The notes: generated by a model not told the origin, from the sequence alone. DNA of 64,000 bases from Arcanobacterium sp. (GCA_022778805.1 JALFSN010000002.1:62001-126000), one strand, 5' to 3'. Shown: positions 53,092 through 62,544, numbered from the stretch's first letter. Numbers and translations: made by a program.

Positions 53092-56000
53092 CTATCGCTC
53101 TACGCGATCGCTCTGCACATCTTTCCCTCGCAGCAGCAATTCGGCCAGATGCACGCCGTGTTTGCCAGCAAGCTGTTCAGCCTGAGTGCGGCACGAAAAA
53201 CCATCTGCCAGATAGATTGCGTCTTCAGCTCCAGGAGCCTGAAGTGCAGGGAGAAGCTCCCGCTCAGCCACACGCACGCTCACGTCGTAATGCCCCTGTT
53301 CCATACCAAAATTCCCAGCTAACCCACAGCAGCCAGTGAGAACCCGCAGGTCAGCTCCGGTCTGGCGCAGCAGAGCTGCATCGGCTTTCCATCCCATCAC
53401 GGAGTAGTGATGGCAGTGTGGCTGTGCAATGACGCTCACGCCATCCAGCTGCGGCAGCAGCACCTTTTCTGGCCCAAATTCGGCGCTGGTGAGCAACTCC
53501 GCAAGGGTGAACGTCATAGAACTCACCAGCTGCGATCGGGCGTCATCTGGAAGTAGATCCAGCACGTCGTCTCTGAGCACCGCCGTGCAGCTCGGTTCCA
53601 CCCCCACTATCGGAATGCCACTGGCCGCGAAAGGCGCGAGCACGCGCAGCAAATCGCGCAATTTTCGCTTCGCGGTATCAAGCTGACCAGTGGTAATCCA
53701 GGTGAGGCCGCAGCAGACGTCGTCAGGCGGGATAAGCACGGTGTATCCGTGCCGCTGTAGCAGCGCCACCATCGCCTGTGCACCGCGCGTATCGAGAGTC
53801 TCAGAGAAGGAATCAGCCCAGAGCATCACGTATGCAGGCGTCGTGCGTGACGGCGTCACCTCACCTCCTGCACGTGCACCTACTGCAGGAGCGCTAGGTG
53901 GCATCTCGCCATGGTGCGCTTTCGCGTGGGACGTCTCAACTCTCCCCAGTAGCGATAGCGGCGCCATATCTGGCTGCACTGCTCCTTGCTGAACGCGCGA
54001 AAAACGCCGACGGGCAAAACCAGGCATCAGTCGGCGAGTATCTAAGCCAGCGATTTTGAATGCGAGTTTGCGCAGTGGCTTCACTCCGAGAGCTGCATTG
54101 GCGAGCGCTGGCACTCCAGGCACTGACGTCGCCACGCGCGCGAGCGAGGGCAAATTTCCGAGCAGATAATGTGTGCGCGGGCGCACGTGCCCGCGATAGC
54201 CGCGATAGAGTGCCTCCGATTTGAAACGCGCCAGGTCTACCCCCGTCGGGCAATCCGCCGAGCAGGCCTTGCACCCAAGGCATAGATCGAGCGCTGAGAG
54301 CACTGCACTATCCGCAAATCCGCTCACCAGTGAGGCGCTCGTGCCATCAGCTCGATAGCCCTGCTGAGCTACCTCTTGTAGGATTCGCATCCGCCCGCGC
54401 GTGACGTCTTTTTCATCTTTCGTGGCCTGGTAGCTCGGGCACATCCACCCTCCAGCCAGAGCGTTATCAGCGCGGCATTTACCCACTCCCGTGCAGCGGT
54501 GCAAGGCGTGCGTGAAGCTGTCACCGTCACGGCGGAAATGGAATCCTCCAGCATAGGGCAGCTCTCGCGCATACGGCCGGCGCAGATCAGCATCCATCGC
54601 CCGCGCCTGCTCTGCCCGCTCCGCCAGACTAGAGGCGGCCAGCTCTGCTGTACTAGGAGCGGCCACCTCTGCTGCGCCAGGGGTAGCCAGCTCTGGCGTG
54701 ACGAGTACTCCTGGATTCATCACGTTATGCGGATCAAAAATCGCTTTCACAGCGCGGAAAAGCTGCATCATCTGCGGAGAGTACATGCGCCCAAGCAGCT
54801 CGGAGCGCGCTCTGCCATCGCCGTGTTCACCTGAGAGAGAACCGCCATAGCTGGCGACGAGATCAGCAGCCTGCTCCATAAAATCGCGGAATACGGGCGC
54901 CGCGGAGTGAGAGTCGAGCGGAAAATCAATGCGGACGTGTACGCAGCCATCGCCAAAGTGCCCGTACATTAGCCCATGCAAACGGTGGCGATCCATCAGC
55001 GCCTGCAGATCGCGCAAGTATGCTCCCAGTTCAGCTGGCGGCACTGCCGAATCTTCCCAGCCTGGCCAGGCTTGCGTCCCCTGCGGCGTCTGCCCGCCGA
55101 GCCCTGCGCCGTCAGCCCGAATCTGCCAGAGCTTGGTAGCACGCTCGCCAGCTGGCTCAATCATCACGGCATCGGTGCCCGCAGCTGCTGCTAGCGCCTG
55201 GGCGCGCGCTGGCACATCGGCGGGGTCTTCCCCCTCCTGTGCGCCCATTTCCACCATCAGCCAGCCGTTCCCAGGGGGAAGCTCCGGCACATCGCCTTTG
55301 GCTCGCCGCACCATATCCACCAGTGCCGCATCCATGCCCTCAATAGCCAGCGGGTGAAATTCCAGGAGCGCGGGCACGGCATCAGCAGCTGCGGGCATAT
55401 TCGGATACCCCAGCACCACTAGCGTCGCGGCTGATGCAATCGGCACCAGCCGCACGTGCGCCTCAGTGATTGCCACCAATGTTCCCTCAGTGCCCACGAG
55501 CATTTTGGCTAGATCGCGATGGCGCTCAGGCAGCATCCACTCCAGCGAGTAGCCACTCACCTGGCGGCCAAACCTGCCAAGTTCTGTGCGAATTGGCGCG
55601 AGGTTTTCTTCCACGAGCGCATCCAGCTGTGCGAGCGCAGTGCCAGTATCAGCCTCGCGAGTATCAGCTTCCCCGCTCCCTGCCACAAACTCTCGACCGC
55701 ACCCGTCGATGCAGTGCAGCTCTATGACGTTCTCCGCCGTTTTCCCATAAGCTACGGCGTGCGGGCCGCAAGCGTTGTTGCCAATCATTCCGCCAAATGT
55801 GGCTCGATTTTGAGTGCTGGGATCCGGGCCGAAGCGCAGTCCAAACTGAGCTGCCGCACGCTGGAGATCGCTCATCACCACGCCTGGCTGCACTCGCGCC
55901 GTGCGGGCAGCGGGATCAATCTGCAGAATTTTATTCATATAGCGCGAGTACTCGACAATCACGCCGGTACCGATAGCATTGCCGGCCACCGACGTGCCAC

Positions 56001-56220
56001 CTCCGCGGGCGGTGACGCCGATGCCGTGCTGCCGCGCCCATGCGAGAATCGTGCGCACATCTGCACTATCGCGGGGGAAAGCCACCACGGCCGGAGGCAC
56101 CCTGTAGTTGGAAGCATCGGTGGAATACTGCACCCGAGTGCGCGCAGACGTCTCTACGTCTCCCGCGATGCGCTCGGATAGTTCGGCCACCCATTCGCTC
56201 ATATCATCGGCACTGCTCAT
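53092..56220 (-). CDS. FAD- and Fe-S-dependent dehydrogenase (D-lactate/2-hydroxyglutarate type)
   Basis: This large soluble or membrane-associated oxidoreductase transfers electrons from a D-2-hydroxy acid, probably D-lactate, toward the quinone pool. The N-terminal half has the PCMH FAD motifs (VTARGGGTSVAGNAI, then FGGMIGNNACGPHAV) and the D-LDH-type FAD C-lobe (MYGHFGDGCVHVRIDF, GSLSGEHGDGRARSE). The C-terminal third has a [4Fe-4S] CLGCKACSADCPTGVD plus CCG domains (VEPSCTAVLRDDV, GCCGLAGNFGMEQG). I take the ATG at 56220; the track start at 56295 adds unconserved residues. About 1,042 residues, typical for this fused type. Confidence 0.9.
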   Translation of the reverse strand: MSSADDMSEWVAELSERIAGDVETSARTRVQYSTDASNYRVPPAVVAFPRDSADVRTILAWARQHGIGVTARGGGTSVAGNAIGTGVIVEYSRYMNKILQIDPAARTARVQPGVVMSDLQRAAAQFGLRFGPDPSTQNRATFGGMIGNNACGPHAVAYGKTAENVIELHCIDGCGREFVAGSGEADTREADTGTALAQLDALVEENLAPIRTELGRFGRQVSGYSLEWMLPERHRDLAKMLVGTEGTLVAITEAHVRLVPIASAATLVVLGYPNMPAAADAVPALLEFHPLAIEGMDAALVDMVRRAKGDVPELPPGNGWLMVEMGAQEGEDPADVPARAQALAAAAGTDAVMIEPAGERATKLWQIRADGAGLGGQTPQGTQAWPGWEDSAVPPAELGAYLRDLQALMDRHRLHGLMYGHFGDGCVHVRIDFPLDSHSAAPVFRDFMEQAADLVASYGGSLSGEHGDGRARSELLGRMYSPQMMQLFRAVKAIFDPHNVMNPGVLVTPELATPGAAEVAAPSTAELAASSLAERAEQARAMDADLRRPYARELPYAGGFHFRRDGDSFTHALHRCTGVGKCRADNALAGGWMCPSYQATKDEKDVTRGRMRILQEVAQQGYRADGTSASLVSGFADSAVLSALDLCLGCKACSADCPTGVDLARFKSEALYRGYRGHVRPRTHYLLGNLPSLARVATSVPGVPALANAALGVKPLRKLAFKIAGLDTRRLMPGFARRRFSRVQQGAVQPDMAPLSLLGRVETSHAKAHHGEMPPSAPAVGARAGGEVTPSRTTPAYVMLWADSFSETLDTRGAQAMVALLQRHGYTVLIPPDDVCCGLTWITTGQLDTAKRKLRDLLRVLAPFAASGIPIVGVEPSCTAVLRDDVLDLLPDDARSQLVSSMTFTLAELLTSAEFGPEKVLLPQLDGVSVIAQPHCHHYSVMGWKADAALLRQTGADLRVLTGCCGLAGNFGMEQGHYDVSVRVAERELLPALQAPGAEDAIYLADGFSCRTQAEQLAGKHGVHLAELLLRGKDVQSDRVER

Positions 56221-56326
56221 GTCCCTATTGTGCCCTGAGCCCAGCAGTGGCGCTACAGCGTCCAGAAAAGGTGCGTCCACGGCGTCACGAATCATCGCTC
56301 ACCGCAGCACAGCTCGTAGAGAGCAC

Positions 56327-56581
56327 TCAGGCAAGCGGACAACCGGCACACGCCAGCCGTGCCTCCGTTGAAAGTGGCCCTGACGAACAGGCACCCAGCC
56401 CGCTTGAGCACAAGCTCTGTGCCGATTGGGCGAGGCCAGCGCGCTGCAAATGCTCCGCCAGCACCTGTATGAATATCACGGAAATGCCGAGGGCTCGGGC
56501 GACTTCTGGAACAGTTTTCCCCGCCGCCAGCTGCGCGAGCACCTGCGACGTCACCGTGCTTGATCTCACTGACGTATCCAC
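56327..56581 (-). CDS. FeoC-like small winged-helix protein with C-terminal cysteines
   Basis: This 84-residue protein starts at a GTG six bases after the feoB stop, with TAGG upstream; the track's longer ORF lies inside feoB. Residues 10-50 form a small HTH (VTSQVLAQLAAGKTVPEVARALG), and the tail has four cysteines (C-x6-C in CSSGLGAC, C-x2-C in LACAGC). That layout recalls FeoC, the winged-helix [Fe-S] partner of FeoB, but the sequence is diverged. As third gene of feoABC it may protect FeoB or sense iron; identity is inference. Confidence 0.6.
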   Translation of the reverse strand: MDTSVRSSTVTSQVLAQLAAGKTVPEVARALGISVIFIQVLAEHLQRAGLAQSAQSLCSSGLGACSSGPLSTEARLACAGCPLA

Positions 56582-56586
56582 GATTG

Positions 56587-59118
56587 CTAACCTACAATCA
56601 GCTTTCCAATTTGGAACACAGCCACTGCCAGTATCCATGCCCCCACAAGTTGAGCGGATACCGCGATGAGAGTCAGTTTCCCTCCGATGAGTCGGACTTG
56701 TTCACCGACCGTCGCCAAACACGGGGTGTAGGCCAGCACGAACACCAGGAAAGCGAGAGCCGCGAGACCGGCATAGCGTGCCCCTGCCGTCGCTTCAAAA
56801 CTACCTGTGAGCAGCTGTGGAAGCTCGCCCAGATCATCCCCACCATCTTCGGCATCTCCGGCGGCAGATTCGTCCATATTGTAGGAGACGACGATAGAGG
56901 AGACGACTGTCTCTTTTGCCACAAAGCCCGTCATCAGCGCGCCCGTCATGTGCCAGTCGTTAAATCCAGCTGGGGCAAAGACTGGCTCCAGCACTTTCGC
57001 TACCTGCCCATAGGCAGAATCTTCCATTGGCAGCTCTGGATCGCCAAAGCTGTGCCCGTGTCCGCCAGCTCCCATGGGGATGGCGCCCAAGAGCCACACA
57101 GCTATCGTCATCACCACGATGATCTTTCCTGCACCTTTCACAAACGTCCAGGAACGCTGCCCTGCCGTCTTGAGCAATACCAGGACGCGCGGCACATGAT
57201 AAGCGGGAAGCACAAGCATGAGCGGGGCTTGTGCCTCAGACTTCGTGATAAAGAATTTCAGCACCCACGCCGCGAACGTCACAAGTACCACGCTCGTCAC
57301 GTACATGGCAAAGACGACCGTGCCAGCATTGCGGGGGAAGAAAATTTTAGCGATCATCAAATAGATCGTGAGACGTGCTGCGCAGCTCGTCAGCGGCGTC
57401 ACTAATGCCGTCACCAGTCGCTGGCGTGCCGAGGGGAGGGCACGCGCCGCTGCCAGCGAGGGAAGATTGCAGCCAAAGCCCATAATGAGCGGCAGCACCA
57501 CTCGCCCGTCAAGGCCAATTTTGCGCATGAGGCGATCAGCGAGGAAAGCGGCACGAGCCATGTAGCCAGAGTCTTCTAGTATTGATATGGCGACGAAGAT
57601 CGTAAACATCAGCGGCACAAAGCTGGCCACTACGCCGAGTCCCGTCATCAGACCACCCACGAGGAACGACTCCAGCCAGGTGCCGTCAAGATGCACCACC
57701 CCAAGCAGCCACAAAACGCCGTTCGCTCCGGAAATTGCACCCTCATCGGTAGAGGTGAAAAGGCCGTCAAAGAAATCTTGTATCGGGCCAACCCATTCTC
57801 CGGCCAGCTTAAAGAGCACCCACATCAGCGCCAAGAAGATCACAGGCCCAATGATCGGATTGAGCAGCAGCCGATCCACTTTGTCGGAGTAGCTGAGCCG
57901 TCGCGGATCGCTTGAGCGCTTTTCGGCCCGTTTTTCAACTTGCTCCACCCACGTGAAAATCGTAGCGGCGCGTTTGAGCTCCTGCTCAGAATGCGGATCG
58001 CGCTGTCCCTGGGCATCGGTATCGGCTATCTCGGCTTCGGCAACGACCACGGGCATGTCGGCTTCTCCAGCAGCTGCGGCCATTTCAGCTGCGGACTCAC
58101 CAGCAGCAGCTTCACCAGCAGCGGATGCCATCTGCGATGCGGCGACATTGCCCGCGCTCTCGGGATGAGTGGCGCTGCCAGCCGTTTTCTTGCCAAAGCC
58201 GATATACACATCGGAAATATCGAGGCTCGACGGGCGCGGAGCGCCGCAGTGGCAAGGAGATGCCTCAGCAGTGGGAGCGCCAGCCTCTACGTCTGCAGCG
58301 CCTGTACGTGCTGCTTCGCCAGAGCGATCAGATGCATCCATATCTGGGCAATCTTCCCCTGGAGCCAGATCTTTATTGCAAGCGCACATCGTCTGCGCCA
58401 AGAGATCGCGTTGATCAGTATCTGAGCTAGCACAGCTCACCTGGCTACGCCAATGAGCCGCCGCCTGAGCGGAATAGCCAGGAGCACCAGGATCTGGCTC
58501 AATTCCTTTCAGATGTGGGCGCACATCGAGCGCCTGGCGCACAAACGAATCGAGCAGCGAATACTGCTTTGGCTTGCGCGGATCGAAGATCAGCACCGGC
58601 ACGCCGAGCACTTTCGAGAGCGCCGCCGGATCAATTTCAGTGCCATTGCGTTTGGCCACATCCGCCATTGAAATGAGCACGGCCACCGGATGCCCCGTCT
58701 GCCCAATCTGTGCGAGCAAGTAGAGCGAGCGCGTGAGCGCCGAGCCGTCGAGCTGTGCTAGCACCAGATCAATCCGCCCGCCCTTCTGGGCGTCTGTGAG
58801 GGCGCCAGGAGCCTGCGAAATCGTGCGGGCTACTACCGCTTCATCGGGGCTGGTGGGAATGAGTGAATACGTGCCCGGCAAATCCAGCACTCGCACTCCG
58901 AGGCTCTTCCACGTGCCAGCCATCACTTCCACCGTCGTGCCAGGAGCATTGACGATCGCCTGACGAGCACCCGTGACGGCGTTAAACAGTGTGGACTTTC
59001 CTACGTTTGTATTTCCGAGCAGCAAGATGGTGGGCTTTGATTTATCCGCACTGACGTCTACATCTTCGGGTTGCTCCAGCATTGCTACTGCTTTGTCGTG
59101 TGAGCCGACCACGCTCAT
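56587..59118 (-). CDS. feoB: Ferrous iron transporter FeoB with long Cys/Ala-rich linker
   Basis: This is the GTP-hydrolysing Fe(II) importer of the inner membrane. Its G domain shows GNTNVGKS (35-42), DLPG (79-82) and a G4 variant SMAD (150-153) instead of NxxD. The membrane part (from about 423) includes the gate motifs GFGCNLPSLAAARAL and an RxxSCG-like segment. Residues about 225-375 are an extra low-complexity linker with six cysteines (229, 245, 247, 257, 289, 291) and an Ala/Glu-rich repeat. The length of 843 exceeds a typical 650-770. It overlaps feoA by four bases. Confidence 0.95.
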   Translation of the reverse strand: MSVVGSHDKAVAMLEQPEDVDVSADKSKPTILLLGNTNVGKSTLFNAVTGARQAIVNAPGTTVEVMAGTWKSLGVRVLDLPGTYSLIPTSPDEAVVARTISQAPGALTDAQKGGRIDLVLAQLDGSALTRSLYLLAQIGQTGHPVAVLISMADVAKRNGTEIDPAALSKVLGVPVLIFDPRKPKQYSLLDSFVRQALDVRPHLKGIEPDPGAPGYSAQAAAHWRSQVSCASSDTDQRDLLAQTMCACNKDLAPGEDCPDMDASDRSGEAARTGAADVEAGAPTAEASPCHCGAPRPSSLDISDVYIGFGKKTAGSATHPESAGNVAASQMASAAGEAAAGESAAEMAAAAGEADMPVVVAEAEIADTDAQGQRDPHSEQELKRAATIFTWVEQVEKRAEKRSSDPRRLSYSDKVDRLLLNPIIGPVIFLALMWVLFKLAGEWVGPIQDFFDGLFTSTDEGAISGANGVLWLLGVVHLDGTWLESFLVGGLMTGLGVVASFVPLMFTIFVAISILEDSGYMARAAFLADRLMRKIGLDGRVVLPLIMGFGCNLPSLAAARALPSARQRLVTALVTPLTSCAARLTIYLMIAKIFFPRNAGTVVFAMYVTSVVLVTFAAWVLKFFITKSEAQAPLMLVLPAYHVPRVLVLLKTAGQRSWTFVKGAGKIIVVMTIAVWLLGAIPMGAGGHGHSFGDPELPMEDSAYGQVAKVLEPVFAPAGFNDWHMTGALMTGFVAKETVVSSIVVSYNMDESAAGDAEDGGDDLGELPQLLTGSFEATAGARYAGLAALAFLVFVLAYTPCLATVGEQVRLIGGKLTLIAVSAQLVGAWILAVAVFQIGKLIVG

Positions 59119-59339
59119 GCTACTACCTCCGCTTGAATAAGCTTTGCAGATCGATTGTCGATGGCCACTCGCGCCCCAGCGATGTTGAGAATGCGCCCGC
59201 CATAAGCTCCGCGCTGCACAATAAAGGTCTGCGTGCCGACACGCACCCCTATCTCTTGCATACGCAGCTGGTTCTTACCTGGCACCGGCACATCCGTGAT
59301 TCGGATCGGCACTCGAACTGGACAATCACTTAACTTCAT
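59115..59339 (-). CDS. feoA: FeoA small SH3-like iron-transport protein
   Basis: This small cytoplasmic partner of FeoB has a predicted SH3-like fold, 74 residues, with LRMQEIGVRVGTQTFIVQRG and ILNIAGARVAIDNRSAKLI matching the family. The track start at 59345 (MCMKLS) is possible; the Met two residues later is a close alternative and I use it because it lies outside the operator. There is no Shine-Dalgarno, and a DtxR-type box sits directly on the leader. Confidence 0.93.
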   Translation of the reverse strand: MKLSDCPVRVPIRITDVPVPGKNQLRMQEIGVRVGTQTFIVQRGAYGGRILNIAGARVAIDNRSAKLIQAEVVA

Positions 59340-59344
59340 ACACA

Positions 59345-59382
59345 TTAGGGTAACCTAAGGGCATGAAGTAAGGGAATCCTAA
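59345..59382 (-). promoter_or_regulatory. Two DtxR/IdeR-type iron boxes at feoA
   Basis: TTAGGGTAACCTAA at 59345-59358 and TAAGGGAATCCTAA at 59369-59382 are two 14-base dyads, 24 bases centre to centre. On the minus strand the first reads TTAGGTTACCCTAA, close to the first 14 positions of the known DtxR/IdeR consensus TTAGGTTAGCCTAACCTAA. They overlap the feoA leader, so repression of feoAB by Fe(II)-loaded regulator is the natural reading. Confidence 0.75.
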
Positions 59383-59608
59383 AAAGATTTTGTGACGACG
59401 TAGCAATCAATCACCCGTGGTAGCCCACACACTTTAGGAGAAAAGTCCCCAACAGAATAAAAGTCTCCAACAAAAAAATGACGCTACTCGCACGAGCCAG
59501 ATCTCACGCCATGTGCTTTCACACCCGCGCTCAGTACAGAGCGGGTTAGTGCTCCGTGCATATAGTATCTAGTACATAGCGCTCGATACGTGGCATTCAT
59601 TATACCGA

Positions 59609-59648
59609 AACGGCGGCTTCCCACGTCTTTGCGTAGGAAACCGCCGTT
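59609..59648 (-). terminator. Terminator-like hairpin after ppdK
   Basis: AACGGCGG at 59609-59616 pairs perfectly with CCGCCGTT at 59641-59648, and a TTCC/GGAA pair extends it inward. On the minus strand TTTCGG follows. Confidence 0.6.
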
Positions 59649-59770
59649 CTCAGACATCACGCAGCAGCGCCCGAAAAACATTCAGAGCTAGCGCACTCTC
59701 AGAGTATTGGTACTACAGAGCACCAGCACTATAAAGCACCACCGCTTCCAGCACGCCGGCGCTGCAGCGC

Positions 59771-62527
59771 TCACGCTGTGGCATTGACGGCGCTGCCGCC
59801 ATTTTCTTCAGCTGCTGCTTCGCTCTCGTTCGCAATGGCAGCACGGCCAGCTTCAAGGCGAGCTACCGGCACGCGGAATGGCGAGCACGAGACGTAATCC
59901 AAGCCAACCCAGTGGAAGAAGTGGATCGATTGCGGGTCGCCACCATGCTCACCGCATACGCCCAAGTGCAAATCTGGGTTTGCCGCGCGGCCTTTTTCAG
60001 CAGCCGACTTCACCAGCGCGCCCACGCCACGCCAGTCGATGCTCTCGAACGGGCTGGTGCCAAAGATGCCGTAATCGTAGTAGTCGTTGAAGAATGCCGC
60101 TTCAACGTCGTCACGCGAGAAGCCCCACGTCGTCTGAGTGAGGTCGTTCGTACCGAACGAGAAGAAGTTCGATTCGGCAGCGATACGGCCAGCGGTGATG
60201 GCAGCACGTGGCAGCTCAATCATATTGCCGATGGGCAGATCCACTTTCATACCGCTCTCTTCTTCCACGCTCTTCATCACGTCGAGAGCCATGTCGCGAG
60301 CAATCTGCATCTCACGCACCGAACCGATGAGCGGAATCATGATTTCTGGCTTTGGATCTTTGCCCTGCTTACGCAGCTCTACGTAAGCTTCAGCAATAGC
60401 GCGCACCTGCAGCTTAATCAGACCTGGCATCTTCAAACCGAGACGGATGCCGCGCAGGCCGAGCATGGGGTTAGCTTCGTGATTGGATTTCACAGCTGCC
60501 AGCAGCTTCTTCTCTTTGGCTGTGATTTCTTCACCCTTAGCTTCTTTCACAGCCAGCTCCACAGAGAGCTCCGTGAGATCCGGCAAGAACTCGTGCAGTG
60601 GCGGATCGATGAGGCGCACCGTCACCGGAAGTCCATCCATCGCTCCAAAGATGCCAACGAAGTCACCCTTCTGCAGCGGCATGAGTGCGTCATAAGCAGC
60701 CTCACGCTCGTCGTCAGTGTCAGCGAGAATCACAGCTTCAATGAGCTTACGGCGATCGCCGAGGAACATGTGCTCCGTGCGGCACAAACCCACACCTTTC
60801 GCACCAAATTCCCGCGAGCGCTGGGCGTCCTCAGGGTTGTCCGCATTGGCGCGCACGATAAGGCGAGCTTTCTCGTCGGCGCGGGTGAGAATGTGATCGA
60901 CAGCCGTCACCAGCTCTACTACGTCCGCATCGTCGCCAGCTGCTTCCATAGCGGCGTCAAAACCCTTGGAGATGTACGTCATCACAGCTGAATCTGCCAC
61001 CGGTACCTGACCCTCAAAGATCTCACCAGTAGCGCCGTCAATAGCGATCACGTCGCCGGCGTGATACGTGGTGTCTTGGCTCTTCACGTACACGGTGCCA
61101 GCAGCTTCATCCACCACGAGATCTTCAGCACCCACCACAGCGCAGCGCCCCATACCGCGAGCCACCACAGCGGCGTGCGAGGTCTTGCCACCGCGAGCCG
61201 TGAGGACACCAGCAGCAACGACCATGCCCTGCAGATCATCTGGGTTCGTCTCGCGGCGCACCAAGATCACTGAGGCACCTGCCTGCGTGCGCTCCACAGC
61301 CTGCTCATTGTTCATTACGATTTCACCAACGGCAGCTCCTGGAGAAGCCGGCATGCCCTTCGAGATGAGCTTCTTCTCCGCTTTCTTATCGAACTGCGGG
61401 AAGAGCAGCGACGTGAGCTGATCGCCCGTCACGCGCGTCACAGCCTCATCCTTGGTAATCAGACGCTCGTTCACCAGCTGCTCAGCAATGCGGAAAGCAG
61501 CTGAAGCAGTGCGCTTGCCCACGCGAGTCTGCAGCATCCAGAGTTTACCTTTTTGAATGGTGAACTCGATATCGCACATATCGCGGTAGTGAGTCTCAAG
61601 CTTGCTCATAATATCGCGCAGTTCGTCGTAGCTCTTCTTGTCGAGCTTTTCGAGATCGGCGAGCGAAAGGGTATTGCGGATACCGGCCACCACGTCTTCG
61701 CCCTGAGCATTTTGCAGATAGTCGCCATACACGCCCGAATGCCCAGTTGAGGGGTCACGGGTGAAGCACACGCCCGTGCCAGAATCGAGCCCCATATTGC
61801 CAAACACCATCGTCTGCACGTTCACGGCTGTGCCGAGATCATTGGGGATGCGCTCACGACGGCGATAAATGCGTGCACGATCGGTATTCCAGGAACGGAA
61901 GACAGCCTCCACGGCCATATCCATCTGTTCGCGTGGATCTTGCGGGAAATCTTTGCCCGTCTCGCGCTTCACGATCTCTTTATAGGTGACGACGAGCTCC
62001 TTCAGATCCTCGGTGGTCATATCGAGATCGCCTTTGTATCCCTTCTTCTGCTGCAAACCATGCAGCTCATCAGCGAAGAGATCACCGTCGATATCCATCA
62101 CGGTCTTGCCGAACATCTGGATGAGGCGGCGGTATGAATCCCAGGCGAAACGCTCATTGTCGCTCTGCTTAGCCAAGCCGAGCACGCTGCTATCATTCAG
62201 GCCAATATTGAGCACCGTCTCCATCATGCCTGGCATCGAGAATTTCGCGCCCGAACGCACTGAGACGAGCAACGGATCATCCGCGTTCCCGAGGGTCTTG
62301 CCCATCGTCTCTTCCACACCACGGATGGCGGCCGTCACCTCGACGTCGAGGGTGTCTGGCACCTCCCCAGTGTTCAAATAAGCACGGCACGCATCCGTAG
62401 TGATGGTGAACCCAGGAGGTACTGGCAACCCGAGTTTCGTCATCTCAGCCAGGTTTGCGCCTTTACCGCCGAGGAGATCTTTCATATCCTTATCGCCCTC
62501 GGCAAACTTATACACATATTTCGTCAT
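59771..62527 (-). CDS. ppdK: Pyruvate, phosphate dikinase
   Basis: This cytoplasmic enzyme interconverts pyruvate, ATP and phosphate with PEP, AMP and pyrophosphate. The N-terminal ATP-grasp domain begins with YKFAEG, GGKGANLAEM; the phosphohistidine domain has GGKTSHAAVVARGMG around residue 450 (catalytic His); the C-terminal barrel has GVCGEHGGDP near residue 860, the active-site Cys. The length of 918 residues is normal. It stands alone, with a hairpin terminator after it and a TGGGAT/ATCCCA dyad before it. Confidence 0.97.
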   Translation of the reverse strand: MTKYVYKFAEGDKDMKDLLGGKGANLAEMTKLGLPVPPGFTITTDACRAYLNTGEVPDTLDVEVTAAIRGVEETMGKTLGNADDPLLVSVRSGAKFSMPGMMETVLNIGLNDSSVLGLAKQSDNERFAWDSYRRLIQMFGKTVMDIDGDLFADELHGLQQKKGYKGDLDMTTEDLKELVVTYKEIVKRETGKDFPQDPREQMDMAVEAVFRSWNTDRARIYRRRERIPNDLGTAVNVQTMVFGNMGLDSGTGVCFTRDPSTGHSGVYGDYLQNAQGEDVVAGIRNTLSLADLEKLDKKSYDELRDIMSKLETHYRDMCDIEFTIQKGKLWMLQTRVGKRTASAAFRIAEQLVNERLITKDEAVTRVTGDQLTSLLFPQFDKKAEKKLISKGMPASPGAAVGEIVMNNEQAVERTQAGASVILVRRETNPDDLQGMVVAAGVLTARGGKTSHAAVVARGMGRCAVVGAEDLVVDEAAGTVYVKSQDTTYHAGDVIAIDGATGEIFEGQVPVADSAVMTYISKGFDAAMEAAGDDADVVELVTAVDHILTRADEKARLIVRANADNPEDAQRSREFGAKGVGLCRTEHMFLGDRRKLIEAVILADTDDEREAAYDALMPLQKGDFVGIFGAMDGLPVTVRLIDPPLHEFLPDLTELSVELAVKEAKGEEITAKEKKLLAAVKSNHEANPMLGLRGIRLGLKMPGLIKLQVRAIAEAYVELRKQGKDPKPEIMIPLIGSVREMQIARDMALDVMKSVEEESGMKVDLPIGNMIELPRAAITAGRIAAESNFFSFGTNDLTQTTWGFSRDDVEAAFFNDYYDYGIFGTSPFESIDWRGVGALVKSAAEKGRAANPDLHLGVCGEHGGDPQSIHFFHWVGLDYVSCSPFRVPVARLEAGRAAIANESEAAAEENGGSAVNATA

Positions 62528-62544
62528 TACGTTTTGCCCTTCGT

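Larger units (their letters stand above)
59340..59770 (-). other. Spacer between ppdK and feoA
   Basis: This 431-base spacer has no ORF of its own. It holds, in minus-strand order, the ppdK terminator (59648-59609), a TATAAT hexamer at 59604-59599 that could serve feoABC from far upstream, and the two DtxR-like boxes next to feoA. No promoter pair can be assigned firmly. Confidence 0.5.

Noticed and set aside
59912-60991. 359-residue plus-strand ORF opposite ppdK
   Set aside because: It is antisense to the well-conserved ppdK coding region and has no recognisable motif; a shadow ORF.
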